Below, in pieces: positions 11,007 through 22,281 of a stretch of DNA of 64,000 bases (positions are counted from its first letter, which is position 1; every line of letters starts with the position of its first letter). This DNA is from Euwallacea fornicatus. Its lineage: Eukaryota; Arthropoda; Insecta; Coleoptera; Curculionidae. The translations under genes and the position numbers were made by a program. The DNA is taken from positions 1,054,001 to 1,118,000 of the forward strand of contig NC_089565.1 in NCBI RefSeq assembly GCF_040115645.1, read 5' to 3'. The notes under the pieces were generated by a model. It made no database searches. It saw only the letters and a program-made list of their open reading frames with translations, and had not been told where the DNA came from.

Positions 11007-13224
11007 TACAGGGCGTTCTGAAATCAGGCGACCGACAGCTAGCGGGGCGATTTTACATAAAAAATTAATGTGACAAGTTCCTATAACATTTTTTTGCAAA
11101 CTCAAAAATAACGGATCTACAGGGCGTTAGAGTTAGATTTTAAAAATAGCTTTTTTGTTAGTTATCCGAATGCTTTAAAATTTGGTACAATTATTACTCA
11201 TGGCCTTTTGTATTATTGATCAAAATTGGACGTTTATCCCTTAACGCTGAGGGGTTGAACTCACGCTTGTCATCTACTTTATAACCTATAACTTTTTGGT
11301 TTCTTGGTTTTTGTTGTGTGCTGTTTCAAAAAATAAAAGAGCGTTTAAAATTACGTAAAAAGATTTACTGGTTTTGATCTTTCTAAAGTCATTTTTGAAA
11401 AAATCAAATTTTAAATTTGTCTTGCACGATGTGAATGCGTTATTGTTGCATTAAATTTTTAACGTTTTAACATAGCGTGCCATGGAAACAATTGCTATGG
11501 TTTCTATGGCAATAAGAATAAATGTAGAAACAATTTTCACAAATTGTAATGTGTAAAAATGAGTGTTAATATTTTGTCCATAATAAATTTCTGAATTCAA
11601 AAATGGTATAATGAGTAATGTTAGTTATTCCAAAATTGAATTACATGATATGCATTATTGTTATGGAATAGCTGGAGACAATGCATCTGCGGCAAGACGT
11701 ATGTGTGCTAAAACATTCACATAGGATTCAACGAGTATGCTAAAACACATCCACATAAGATTCCACGATCGCGACTGTTTATCACCATCCGCACTAGGCT
11801 TGGTCAATGTGGGTCATTCAAGAGAAAAGTTTGGACATAGGTCGTCATAGACGAACACAAGCACCTCAACTTGAAAATCACATTTTAAATTCCATCTAGA
11901 ATAATCCAAATCAGAATGTAAGATTAATGAATGTGCAGGAAAATATTCTAAAAAGTACAGAGCCGAAGGTGTTAAGGAAATAACTCCTTCATCCGTTTCG
12001 TTATCACAAGGTTCAGGCTTTAAACCTAGAAGATCCTTTGGCTCGTGTGCATATGTGTAATAGAATTCTTGATCTCCATGATGGTGAGAAAAAATTCTTA
12101 AGGGAGTTTCCACTTTACGGACGAAGCTCGATTTGGGTATGACGGTTTAATTAGTCTACATAATGATCATCAATAGGGTTAATAACGAATCCTTATACGA
12201 CTGTAGAACGTAAATTTGAAAATAAGGTTTTTGTTAATACATGGACTAATGTAATGGGAGACTATTTAATTGGGCCCTACTTTTTGTCATCTAAAATCAA
12301 TAGTGAGAGATATTTAAATTTCTTACAAAATCTATTACTTATTCTTTTGGAAGGTGTATCCGTTCAAGTTAGGAACTCGATCTTGTTATTAAAAGATGTA
12401 GCTCCTCTGTATTATGGCGTGACTGTTAGGAGATTCTCGAAAGAAATATTTCGTGAAAGGTGAATAAGACAAAGTGGGTTTATAGAGTGGGCCCCCAGAT
12501 CTCCTGACTTAAATCCCATGGATTTTTTCTTTCGGGGATATCTAAAGTCGCTGGTATACCGCATGGCAGTACGCAACCATCACGGATTGAGGCGGAGAAT
12601 TATTGACAAGAGGGAATAAATTAAACAAAGGGATGGAATATTTTTAAGGATTCGTCGTAATACCTTAAGACGGCTTAATTTGTGTATTGTAGAGGATTGA
12701 TAACGTTTTGAAAATTTGCTATGAAGATTTTAACACTGTGTTTTAAAATCTAATAATACCTTTTATCTAATCGGCTATTGAATAAATAATAATTAATCCC
12801 AAGTGAGATTGTTTTCATGACACGTTCTGTTAAAATTTTCAAAATAATTTAACATAATAATAACGTATTCACACCATGCAAGACAATTTTAAAAGTAGAT
12901 TTTCTCGAAAATTACTTATTATAGAGATGAAACAAGAGAACGTTTTTTAAGTGATTTTGAGCACTATTTTTGTTTCTCAAACAATACACAACAAAAAACT
13001 AAAAAGTTATACGTTACCAAGTAGATCACAAGGGTGGGTTCAACCCCTTAGCGTTAAGGGATGTGTCAATTTTTTACCAATAAGACAAAAGACCATAAGT
13101 AATAATGGGATCAACTTTTAAACAATCGAATAACCAAAAAAAAGTTTTTTTTAGGGAAATAATTTTTAAAATCTGACGAAAAAGTGTTACAGAAACTTGT
13201 CACATTAATTTCCGGACACCCTGT
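11007..13224 (+). mobile_element. Long-TIR mariner-like element, copy 1
   Basis: The element begins TACAGGGCGTTCTG at 11007 and ends CCGGACACCCTGTA at 13224. Inverted repeats extend roughly 400 bp inward on each side (about 11007-11440 and 12850-13224). Matching subterminal blocks include AATGTGACAAGTTCCT against AACTTGTCACATTAAT, and CTTAACGCTGAGGGGTTGAA against TTCAACCCCTTAGCGTTAAG. A degraded plus-strand transposase lies between them. TIRs this long are unusual for mariner (about 30 bp) and define the family that recurs in this window. The next copy starts about 24 bp downstream. Confidence 0.85.
11611..12700 (+). pseudogene. Transposase pseudogene of long-TIR copy 1
   Basis: Reading from ATG at 11611, the translation shows the N-terminal block YSKIELHDMHYCYGIAG, whose relatives in insects read like NAEYADMVFVYGF. 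The DNA-binding middle follows, with ENNPNxxVR and ILKSTEPKVLR-like pieces and ALNLEDPLARVHMCNRILDL. The catalytic part has MGDYLIGPYFL, then WAPRSPDLNPMDFFFRGYLKSLVY (the third acidic residue is the Asp of NPMD), ending RRLNLCIVED before a stop at 12700. Several frameshifts and stops separate these blocks, and the second Asp block is eroded (KDVAPLYY, where functional relatives have HDGAPPHF). A duplication of about 35 bp is visible at 11702-11771. The minus-strand open frame at 11814-12113 is a mirror of this gene. Confidence 0.8.
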
Positions 13225-13248
13225 ATATATTATGGTTATAGTTATGTA

Positions 13249-15281
13249 TACAGTGTCCCATTTAAAGCTGTGATTAAAGATTGTTCAAAAACGGTGCGTT
13301 GTATGAAAAAACTTTCAAATAAAAGTTGTCCAGTAAAGGGGGGGACATGTTATGAAGATTGTGACTTTTAGCCAAATTGTCATTTTAAGGTTATTTCAAG
13401 GGATTGTTTTGTAACAGCAACCCCGTATTTTTTTACAGATACTTATGAACTTTCAAAAAATGGATGTCTTTTATGTGAACAACTTTTTTGTTAAACGTTT
13501 TGCTATAGAATTATCCTCGAATTTTGTCCAATTTTTGAGATAATCAAAATTATTGAATTTTTTTAACTAAAAAAGTTTTGCAATGCATATTCTATTTAAA
13601 ACTCATAACAATTCATTTATCCAATCAAAAAAACATTATTTCTATGAACAAAAAAATGTCTTCAATTTCCTCTCGTTAAAGTCCACCTTATAGCGAGGTA
13701 TACAGGCAATCGATATTCTTTTTTTGACAATAAATCTAATTGTTTTGTGTGAATTATTCTTTTCATTTGAAAATTCAATAATTGAAATGGATTGCTACGC
13801 TTTGGATGAACTATTAGAAATGGTTTTTAATTATGGAGAGGCTGGGAGAAATGTTAATCTGGCAGTAGAACTTCATACTGAAAGATTTCCGGATGAAAGA
13901 GTGCCCTGTTGGACAATTTTCAAAAGTGTCATAAAAAGTTTCAAGGAAACGACAACTTTGGAAACAAAAAATTGCATCCCTCGCGAAGTGGAACACTGGA
14001 AGACGATCAAATAGCAGTTCTTGTAGATGTTACCTTCGATCCCCATTTAAGTTGTCAAATTGCTGCTGACTCAGGAGTATTAAAGACAAATGTCCAACAA
14101 ATTTTCAAAATGAATAAATACCATCCTTACCACGTTTCTTTACATCAAGAATTTCATGGAACTGATTTTTAAAACTGAGTCAGTTTTTGTAATTGGGCAA
14201 GGAAGTAATTAAATCAAAATGTAAATTTCTTCTGCAACGTTTTGTTTTTGGATGAATCCACATTCACAAACCATGGTGCAATGAATCGCCATTATCTGCA
14301 TTTTTTGAGTGCTGTAAACCCACACTGGCTTAAGGAAGTTAAACATCAAAGACCATGATCAGTGAATGTATGGTGCGGTGTTATTGGGGAATACTTAATT
14401 GGACCTTTCTTCATTGAAGGAAACTTGAATGCAGAAATGTACCGCAATTTCTTGCATAATAATCTTCCGGAATTGTAAGAAACCGTTCCACTTGCCATTA
14501 GACGGGTGATGTGGTATTAGCATCACGACTGTCCAGACCATTTTTCTAGGATGTCTCGTGAGGTCCTGGATGAAATGTATCCTGATCGATGGATTGGACG
14601 GGGGGGTCCAGTGAACTGGCCCCTTAGGTCGCTTGATCTGACCTAATCACATTTTTTCCTCTGGAGATTTTTAAAGGACAAAGGTCATGCAGAAGTACCA
14701 ACTATAAACAACATGAAAAGGAAAATTGAAAATGCAAGTTATTGATAAACGGAGAGTTGTTGCGCAAAGTAAACAATTCTTTTCTAATAAGAGTTGAGAC
14801 GAATTTGGAGCAGGAAGGACGTTTTTTGAACATTTGCTTCCGTAAGTTTCTCAAATCAGATTTTAAATTAATATTCCAAATTAAAGAAAAATACAGAATA
14901 TAGATTTTTTTTTGGATTAGACAGAAGGATTGTTATAAGTTTCAAACAGAATGTGCATTGCAAAATTTTTCTAGAAAAAAAAATGCAATAATTTCGACTA
15001 TCATAAAAATTGGACAAAAATCAAGGACTCTGTCGCAAAACGTCTAACAAAAAAATTGTTCAAATAGAAGATATTCACTTTTCGAAAGAGTACAAGGATC
15101 TGTAAAAAAAATACGGGGTTGCCGTTTGAAAAAGTTGCCGTTGAAATGACGCTTCGGCTAACAGTCACTGTCTTCATGACATGCCCCCCCTTTTCCGGAC
15201 AACTTTTATTTGAATTTTTTTCCATTCAACGTATCGTTTTTTAATAATCTTTAATCACAGCTTTAAATGGGACACCCTGTA
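13249..15281 (+). mobile_element. Long-TIR mariner-like element, copy 2
   Basis: The left end TACAGTGTCCCATTTAAAG (13249) is mirrored by CTTTAAATGGGACACCCTGTA (ending 15281). The inverted repeats run about 300-430 bp, with matching blocks such as AGCTGTGATTAAAGAT against ATCTTTAATCACAGCT and AACGTTTTGC against GCAAAACGTC. Total length is 2,033 bp. Its TIR sequence differs from that of copy 1 beyond the outer dozen bases, so the two are different subfamilies with the same architecture. Confidence 0.85.
13797..14845 (+). pseudogene. Transposase pseudogene of long-TIR copy 2
   Basis: From ATG at 13797 the N-terminus reads LDELLEMVFNYGEAGRN and LAVELHTERFPDERVP, the insertion-prone DNA-binding module of this family. 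Further blocks follow. FCNVLFLDESTFTNHG carries the first catalytic Asp. VNVWCGVIGEYLIGPFF comes next. The second Asp lies in a damaged HHDCPDHFSRM block, then RWIGRGGPVNWP. In the third block, where relatives have SPDLTPLDFFLWG, an SLDLT core is followed by a stop codon. The tail reads RVETNLEQEGRFFEHLLP before the stop at 14843-14845. Multiple frameshifts and stops make it non-functional. The longer D2-D3 spacing, compared with 34 in mariner, is seen here as in the other copies. Confidence 0.82.
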
Positions 15282-15339
15282 TATAATAATTTTTATTCAT
15301 TTTTTTGAAAGCTAACAAAAAACACGATTAATAGAAAGG

Positions 15340-15649
15340 TTGTCCTAAACTCTCGGCGGCTAAGCTGGATTTTAAGTGAGAAAACCTACACCGCTTATAA
15401 TCTTTTGAAACCTGACAAAGACAACCGACTTACGGGAAGTCCCGATATAGCCGTATGTAAAAAAATCATCCTCCGTTCCATTGTTAATGAACCACCCTCT
15501 ACGACAAAGACCAGGAAGAGCGCTACATATCTGTTTATACTTTCTTTCGTTTGACAAAAAGTACGCAACGCTGGCGAGAAACGCATCTTCCCCTCTGAAC
15601 GACAAGCGAGGTATATGGCGAGGGAATCGCAAAAGGGGACACCCTGTAC
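15340..15649 (-). mobile_element. Probable MITE with GGGTGTCC-type end
   Basis: The right end GGGGACACCCTGTA (to 15649) is typical of the family ends here. The left end AGGTTGTCCTAAAC near 15347 is a plausible but weak partner. The interior is noncoding. The 172-codon minus-strand frame at 15372-15890, the second longest open frame in the window, runs through this repeat and is judged spurious. Confidence 0.4.
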
Positions 15650-16651
15650 TGTGAACATATCTTGCGAGAATTGTCCATATTTGTGGTTGATATGCGTAGC
15701 CACAACTTAAAATGTTATTAAGCCGCTTTGCGCTATTATATAGAATGTATATCAAATCGCAATTAAATATAAAAGTCAAGATATTCGAGAAATTCCCAGT
15801 CATGGTACAAATGTTAATACCGCTGGTTATACATTTCAAATTTGTTCCACGCATATTAATAATTTTATTACCGTTTAGCAAATAATGCACTTATGCACAA
15901 GTATTCGTTATACTTTAGGCAAAACAGAAATTTCTCTCGTAAACTGCGTCTAGTAAGAATCAAACCCCTTAATTTATTCAACAGCTTAATGATAGTTTCA
16001 GGTTAAAATTATTTATGGGCCTTATGAATGCCAATCAATTGGTACATTCTTCATCCCAATCGATTGTTAGTGTTAATACTTTTAAGCACTGTCAATATTT
16101 GCCAACCCATTATTTAAGCCATTTCCATTGTAAGCAATTTTTTTAAAGTTAAACATTTACATTTCAAAATTAACCTCAGTCATATTTATTTATGCTTGGA
16201 TTTTCAGGCCAATTCGATAATAAATAACTGAAAACAACATTTTTACCAAGGCCTTTGGGTCATTTCAGACGTGAGGAGAGCACATCTTTATCCGAAGGCG
16301 AGCAATTATTATCCTTTTAAGGTCGGCGATAAATTCTCACTTTTGTGAAGTGTTCCAGAAAACCAACAGTTTATGTTTTGAAAAATAAGTCCAAAAAGAC
16401 AGATAGATTAACGTGTAAAAATCGTTTTAAACTCGTTTATGAACCAAGGTGTATATTATGTGTTATACAGACAGCTCAATTTGGGATTTACGATTTCCAT
16501 GAGAATAATTAATGCATTATTTACCATAGCACGTTTTACGGCGAAGGTAATTTTTGCACATGCGTATATTGCTTAATACTATACGTAGTTTGTGTGATTA
16601 TCTTCGCCACCATACCGTTGTATATCGTTTTCACATTTATTGTGCGTGTTA
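15650..16651. other. Noncoding stretch
   Basis: AT-rich sequence between two elements; no gene or repeat was recognised. Confidence 0.4.
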
Positions 16652-18808
16652 TACGGGGCGTCTCTAAAAGGCCTTCACAACGCTCTGCCATAAGTAGCTG
16701 GGATCAAAATAGAACGATTTAACCCTATTTGCCTTAGTCCAAGAATTGACAATAGCCGAGCTACAGGGCGACAAAGTTGAAATGTAAAATTTAATTTTTA
16801 GTCATAATTCTTAAACGACAGGAGGAAAACTCATGAAATTTTCTACAAGGGAGTTTTACGGCATGAGGAATTCATATCTGCGAACAAAATTTATGAAAAT
16901 CGTAAAGGGCGCCACATACGCATTATATACCTGTTTAGGTCCTTAAAGTTTTTTTGTCTGCAACGGTAAACCACTTTTGGATGAAAAACGTATTTGCGCG
17001 GTGTTTTTGCACAAAAAAGGCATGACTTGATCAAGTCGCTAACTACAACCATTTTCGAGAAAAACGCTTCTGAAGTAAATGGAAAAAATGCATACTTTTT
17101 CCAATCTCAATCTCTTCAAGTCTATTTTTAGTTGCTACGGAAGAATTATTATTGTTGTTGCAGTCGAATTGATCTTCCCTAAAGTGATAAAGTATTTTTG
17201 TAAGACTTTTCATTTTGCGCTTTTAAGCTTAGTGTGTAAAAATACATTTTGATTCTTATAATACATTACGGCGGTGCACTATACCAATGCAGAATCCACC
17301 GATATGGTATTGGTATGTGGATTCTGTCAAAAAAATGGTCGAGAATGCGTTCAAGTTTATTCTGGAAGATTGAAGAGTACCAAGTCATCCAGCTTTTACT
17401 GCTGTAGAGACGCCTTAGGGAGACTCGCCGCTTTGCACCTCAAACTGCAGATAGTGGACGACAGCGTTGTGTAAGAGCTGCTGAAGTTGAAGAACAAATC
17501 TTAGAACGTGTGGGAGAAGACCCAGAACTCAGTATTAAGCCAATCGGGAGAGAACTAGCACTTTCTAAAGATGTTGTTCATCGAGTGCTTACAGAACAAT
17601 TGCTATACCCATACCACAAAACACCAGTACAAGATCTTCTACCACAGGATCTGGAATCTCGTTTACATTTCTGCCAGTTTGTCATGTTTCAAAGGGAAGC
17701 TGATGTTAATTTTGGAAGAAATGTTTTGTTTTCTGACGAAGGTGGTTTCGCAAGGGAGGAAATTACCAACTGCCACAGCGAACATGTGTGTGCGGACGAA
17801 AACTCACACACCATCAGAACTGTGCATTTTCAAGAGGAATTTAGAATTTACATTTGGGATGGAATACTTAATAATGTCATCATTGGTCCAGTAATTCTTC
17901 CTCAGCGATTAACCGGAAAAATTTATTTACGACATCTACAAAATACACCACCAGGTTTGCTGGAAGATATTCCTCTGCAACAAAGAGACAGAATGTGGTT
18001 TATGCATGATGGCGCTCCACCTCGTTTCGCATTAGTCGTCAGGAATTATTTGAATCAGCAGTATCCAAATAAATGGATTGATAGAGGTAATGACGCTCCC
18101 GTAAACTGGCCACCACGTTCCCCGGATTTAAATCCATTAGATTTTTTTTGTGGGGACATCGTAAGTCCGTGGTGTACCGAACACCTGTTACTGCTTAAGA
18201 AGAACTCTGGCAACGAATTCAAAATTTAATAAATTATCTTCGAGGTAATAACGAAATAATGCTCAAAATACACTTTAATTTTATTCGTCGCATTAATCTT
18301 TGTACGCGTGTAAATGGTAGGCATTTTGAACAGTTACTTAAGTAATTTTTTACAGCATTTTTTAACATTAACAAATTAAAATTTAAAAAATATTCATTAA
18401 AGAAATTACATTCTTTTGCATTTATTTTAGAAGCGTTTCTCTCGAAAATACCTTTTATTAAGCAAAAACATCGCGCGAATACGTTTTTTCACCTAAAAGT
18501 GGTTTACCGTTACAAACAAAAAAGTTTTAAGGACCTAAACAGGTACCTAGTGCGTATGTGGCGCCCTCTACGATTTACATAAATTTTGTCTGCAGATATG
18601 AATTCCTCATGCCGAACAACCCCCTTGCAGAAAATTTCATGACTTTTCCTCATGTCGTTTAATAATTATGACTAAAAATTAAATTTTGCCACCCTGTAGC
18701 TCGATTATTGTCAATTTTTGGACTAAGGCAAATATATTTAAATTGTTATATTTTGATCTCAGCTACCTATGTTAGAGCGTTGTAAAGGCCTTTTAGAGAC
18801 ACTCTGTA
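16652..18808 (+). mobile_element. Long-TIR mariner-like element, copy 3 (best preserved)
   Basis: The left end TACGGGGCGTCTCTAAAAGG (16652) is mirrored by CCTTTTAGAGACACTCTGTA (ending 18808). The inverted repeats extend about 360 bp, with long matching subterminal blocks, for example AGGTCCTTAAAG against TTTTAAGGACCT and CATGAGGAATTCATAT against ATATGAATTCCTCATG. The length is 2,157 bp. A transposase frame with few lesions fills the interior. This is the reference copy for the family in this window. The same outer motif (TATACGGGGTCTCTAAAA) reappears unpaired near 31993. Confidence 0.9.
17274..18345 (+). pseudogene. Near-intact transposase of long-TIR copy 3
   Basis: The N-terminus HYTNAESTDMVLVCGFCQ starts at a GTG where relatives have ATG. 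A frameshift and one stop follow, then a 239-codon frame (17510-18229) that is otherwise continuous. It contains a helix-turn-helix-like region (IGRELALSKDVVHRVL), LLYPYHKTPVQDL, the first catalytic Asp in VLFSDEGGF, IIGPVILPQRLTG, the second Asp in MWFMHDGAPPRF, and the third in NWPPRSPDLNPLDFF. By my count 43 residues separate the second and third Asp; a two-residue insert (RGNDAPVNW) explains part of this, so the ancestral spacing was nearer 41. That resembles DD41D (rosa-type) mariners rather than DD34D. A frameshift near 18150 then leads to RINLCTRVNGRHFEQLLK and a stop at 18345. Probably inactive. Confidence 0.85.
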
Positions 18809-20421
18809 TAAACAGTGTCATTCGATGTGATACAATGAAGCTTCGCCGTAAGTATAACCACGTCATTGTGATTTTAGCTATTCTGTTGGTGTCCAAAACG
18901 TGAAAACTACCAACTAGATTCGTATAAAACCATATTGCCCTATGTGACGAAATTATCAGTATAGACGTTTGGACTTTTCATTAACCCCCATTAATGATCC
19001 AGCGATAAACTACCATATAAAACTGCCCTTAAAACAACTGAAGAATCATTCTGTAACTCATAATTTTCGTGTAAGCAGTTATGCTGTCAACTTGATCATA
19101 TGTACTTTTATGTTCATTATAATGAATAGTTAAAAAAGAAAGTTCCTTTGTCGTGAAACTTAATTCCAGGTATTTTTCGTCAATTTTACAATAAATGAAG
19201 GAATTGAAAATCTACATACATATATGAACATACTTCAGTATTTTTCATGTAGTCATCATGCAGGAGAATGTTTGGCCCCACTGAAAATACTTCTTAGAGG
19301 ATGGTGATAAATAGGTATTTGATTTATCTCAGTGAAATACTAAATTAAAATTTGAAATATGTTAATAGCTCTTAAAACTATATATAAAAATTTGATGATA
19401 AGAAATGAAATTTTGACTTCCCACATCCCGAAAATAAATATGTGCATATAAATTTCCATTAGTAAGTTCTTAACAGACCCTCCATTAAGGATTACCCTCT
19501 CGTGTAAATTTCGAAAGATTAGAGTACAAATAGTAACTTTGAAATATTTGAATTTAAATATAAATATAAATAAAAATATAAAATATATATAACTTTGTAA
19601 TAGTTGATTTTGTCAAAAAACAGTTTACACAGTTACAAAAAAGCACTAAAAAACACATAAAAAAGCGTAAAATTAAATGTGTATGGTGTAAATAAAAATG
19701 AGCTGAATAGTGCTGATAGTCTTTGCAACTTAAATTTATGTACTTATGTAACACAAAAAAAAATTTAACATTTATAAATGTTATAAATTTACATAGTGAA
19801 AATACAGAAGAAATTACCTTTTAACCGATCATTGATATATTGTAGAAAACTACCCTTTAGTACATCTATGTATCTGAAATCAACTCTTTAAATTATTTAT
19901 GATACCGATATTTCATTTTAACTCGGTAGAATAGCATACAAGTAACTTCTTGATTATATTACATCTTTATTTACATTTATTTACAACAAGACCCGTATGC
20001 AATCCACACAGTTGTATAATTTTTATCTTCTGAATCGGCGGAAAATTTTCATTTGTTAAGCCATTGTTACACTAACAATTTATTCAAGCAGTTTTTGGCA
20101 AAGTCCCTTTATGAATTAATTCACGTTATAAAACCGCTTCGACACAATTTGCCGAAAATTATGGAAAAATGTAAAATTGGTAACCATAGTAACGGGCACT
20201 TTTGGTTGCTATGATAACATTTCTCAACGTCTACGAGTCAAAAATTCTACAAATTTCTCACAAATTTTTATTTGGAGGTTGGTTCACGAAATTCTCCTAC
20301 GAAGACAACTCGTGTGGTGAAAATTCTAAAGAATTTTAGAAATAATTGATAAATTTCACCGCAAATTGCCGCAACGCAATTTGAGATGAGAGAAAAAAGC
20401 AAGAGTATTTTTCCACATCTA
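18809..20421. other. Noncoding AT-rich stretch
   Basis: No gene, TIR pair or tandem repeat was recognised in this 1.6 kb. Confidence 0.4.
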
Positions 20422-21104
20422 TACAGGGTTGTACATATCATCGCGGAGACGTTGCAGGGGAGATACTTCTCGGCAAAATAATTCAAAAAGCCAATAGACC
20501 AATGGCCAAAAACGCATTATTTTCGATATACAAAGTAGCAAAGTTTCACACTTTTTCTAATATTTTGCCTTTTTCTTTGCGTATTTTTTGAATTATTTTC
20601 TTTTTATTTTGTATACCTATTTCCTTGAGCACCCTCTGCAACAAGATGCCAAAATCGTCAGTAATCATATACAGCTTATTATATTTATTTTAGGGTCACG
20701 TGCTATTTAATGCTTTGGACATTTGTTCGAAACACCTTATGTGAATTCTGATCCCAAAACTTAAATTTATTCTTCAATTCTTTAGCTCTTTGGTTTCTTG
20801 CAGAACTTTCGTATCTTTCACCATTTTCGTAAAATTTGCAAAAACATTTACAAATGCAAATTATAAACGTAAAGGAAATAACGAAGATAATCCCTGGCTC
20901 GATTATCAACTATCTGAAACAACTCGTAACATTTTATGAAAACTGTTGAAAATCTTCTAGTTTTATAAAAAAAAATTTATAACTTGCCACCCTGAGGGCC
21001 GAAAATGGTTCGATTTTGACCATGGGTCATTAGCTTTTTTTAATTATTTTGCAAAGTAGCATCAATCCCTGAGACATTCTTATGATAATATGTTACACCC
21101 TGTA
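20422..21104. mobile_element. Non-autonomous long-TIR element
   Basis: The left end TACAGGGTTGTACATATCAT (20422) is mirrored by ATAATATGTTACACCCTGTA (ending 21104). The paired region extends about 100 bp: GGCAAAATAATTCAAAAAGC on the left matches GCTTTTTTTAATTATTTTGC on the right, and the arm reaches at least AACCATTTTCG. No transposase is visible inside. The small minus-strand frames at 20268-20486 and 20703-20909 overlap it and are not credible genes. Confidence 0.75.
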
Positions 21105-21719
21105 AATAGTTAGTCCAACGTCACCTAGAATTTTAACTGCACCATTTATATTCAGTTATTTGATAACGAAAGACCTCATTTTTAGTATATAACAGGTGGT
21201 GAGTGAAATTCTGTGTGAATAACTTCGCGAGTTTCTTCATGAATTAATTCATAAGGCGACTTTACGGAGAAATGAATTAATTCATTATTTTATTATTTAT
21301 TTATTAGTATTTACTTTTGAAATGTTACGGCGTTTATTTAACTGCCGAACTATGTGCGACATATAATATAAAGCATACAAATAGTACACAAATATTTGTA
21401 GCAGACACTTTTAAATTAGTTTGAATACCACTAACTTAATGAAGATTTTCATTAATTATCTCGTGAAATAGTTCACGAAAAACCTGTCAGTGAAATATTA
21501 TTTTTAACCACGTCCTGGTGAATTTTACTAGCTAGTCGAGCACCTAAGAAAACTGTTCATTTACGGTCAAATGTAAACGTGAAAGCTTTCACGGAATTCA
21601 CATGTCCTGTTATCTATCTCAGAATACCCCAAACCCAATATTATTCTCGAAGCAGGAACGGTTCTTTTCTGGATAACAAGGGAGGAAAATCATTTGTTAG
21701 TTGTTTCACGTCATATCAG
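21105..21719. other. Region downstream of the THAP gene
   Basis: No gene was recognised. On the minus strand this is the expected 3' untranslated region of the THAP gene. AATAAA-like hexamers occur on that strand near 21295-21305, about 420 bp after the stop, and could serve as a poly(A) signal. Confidence 0.3.
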
Positions 21720-22073
21720 CTATTTCGTTTTCCTTGGGAAATATATCTGTGTGCCCTTATTCTTATATTGAATGAGATTCGTTTGGCAGCAGAAATCAGC
21801 TGTCGTTCTTAATGTCTTTACTTGCATTTCCTCTTGCGTGTTATCAGCTTTCCGAGCTGTATTTAGCATAACATTCGTTACATGGTTAGTCCTTGCAGTC
21901 TCCTGTAAAAGTTCGGAAATCACCCTTTTCCTCGCTCTCCTCTCGCTGCATTGCCGTGGGCCACTGCCTTTTGTTGGCTGCCACAAAAAAATATGCGGTA
22001 CTACATTGGGTTTCATGCGAATCTTAATTTTACTTAGGCGGTACTCAAGGTAATTTTCCATATCTTCTTCTAG
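21720..22073 (-). CDS. THAP-domain protein, exon 2 (C-terminal part)
   Basis: This exon follows a good acceptor (minus strand TTTGTTTCAG, then CTAGAAGAAG). It continues the THAP domain in phase 0 with LEEDMENYLEYRLSKIKIRM and then VVPHIF, the counterpart of the AVPTIF box that closes THAP domains. The rest is basic and low in recognisable structure (SERRARKRVISELL, then TLRTTADFCCQ and YKNKGTQIYF), ending with a stop at 21720-21722. Joined to exon 1 it gives about 187 residues. The YKNKGxQ type of tail is common in insect THAP proteins as I recall them. Further exons cannot be excluded, because such proteins are often longer. Confidence 0.75.
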   Translation of the reverse strand, partial: LEEDMENYLEYRLSKIKIRMKPNVVPHIFLWQPTKGSGPRQCSERRARKRVISELLQETARTNHVTNVMLNTARKADNTQEEMQVKTLRTTADFCCQTNLIQYKNKGTQIYFPRKTK

Positions 22074-22281
22074 CTGAAACAAATAAATTGTTGATACCAA
22101 TATGCACCCCTAATAAGGAGGCAATCACGTTGTAGTGCCATGGATAGTTTACTAGATACAGTATCTAACAGCCTTGTTCATGCACATGGATTTGTTAAAG
22201 AAAATACTCGATTTTCGCTGTCAAAAAATAATTTATTTCATTGTTTTTTTTTAATTGTTAACAACAAATGTATTTTGAATA

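Noticed and set aside
11814..12113. 99-codon minus-strand open frame
   Set aside because: Mirror strand of the copy 1 transposase, whose plus-strand frames carry the recognisable blocks.
15372..15890. 172-codon minus-strand open frame
   Set aside because: It runs across a MITE-like end and has no domain, splice context or coding-like composition; a second frame overlaps it.
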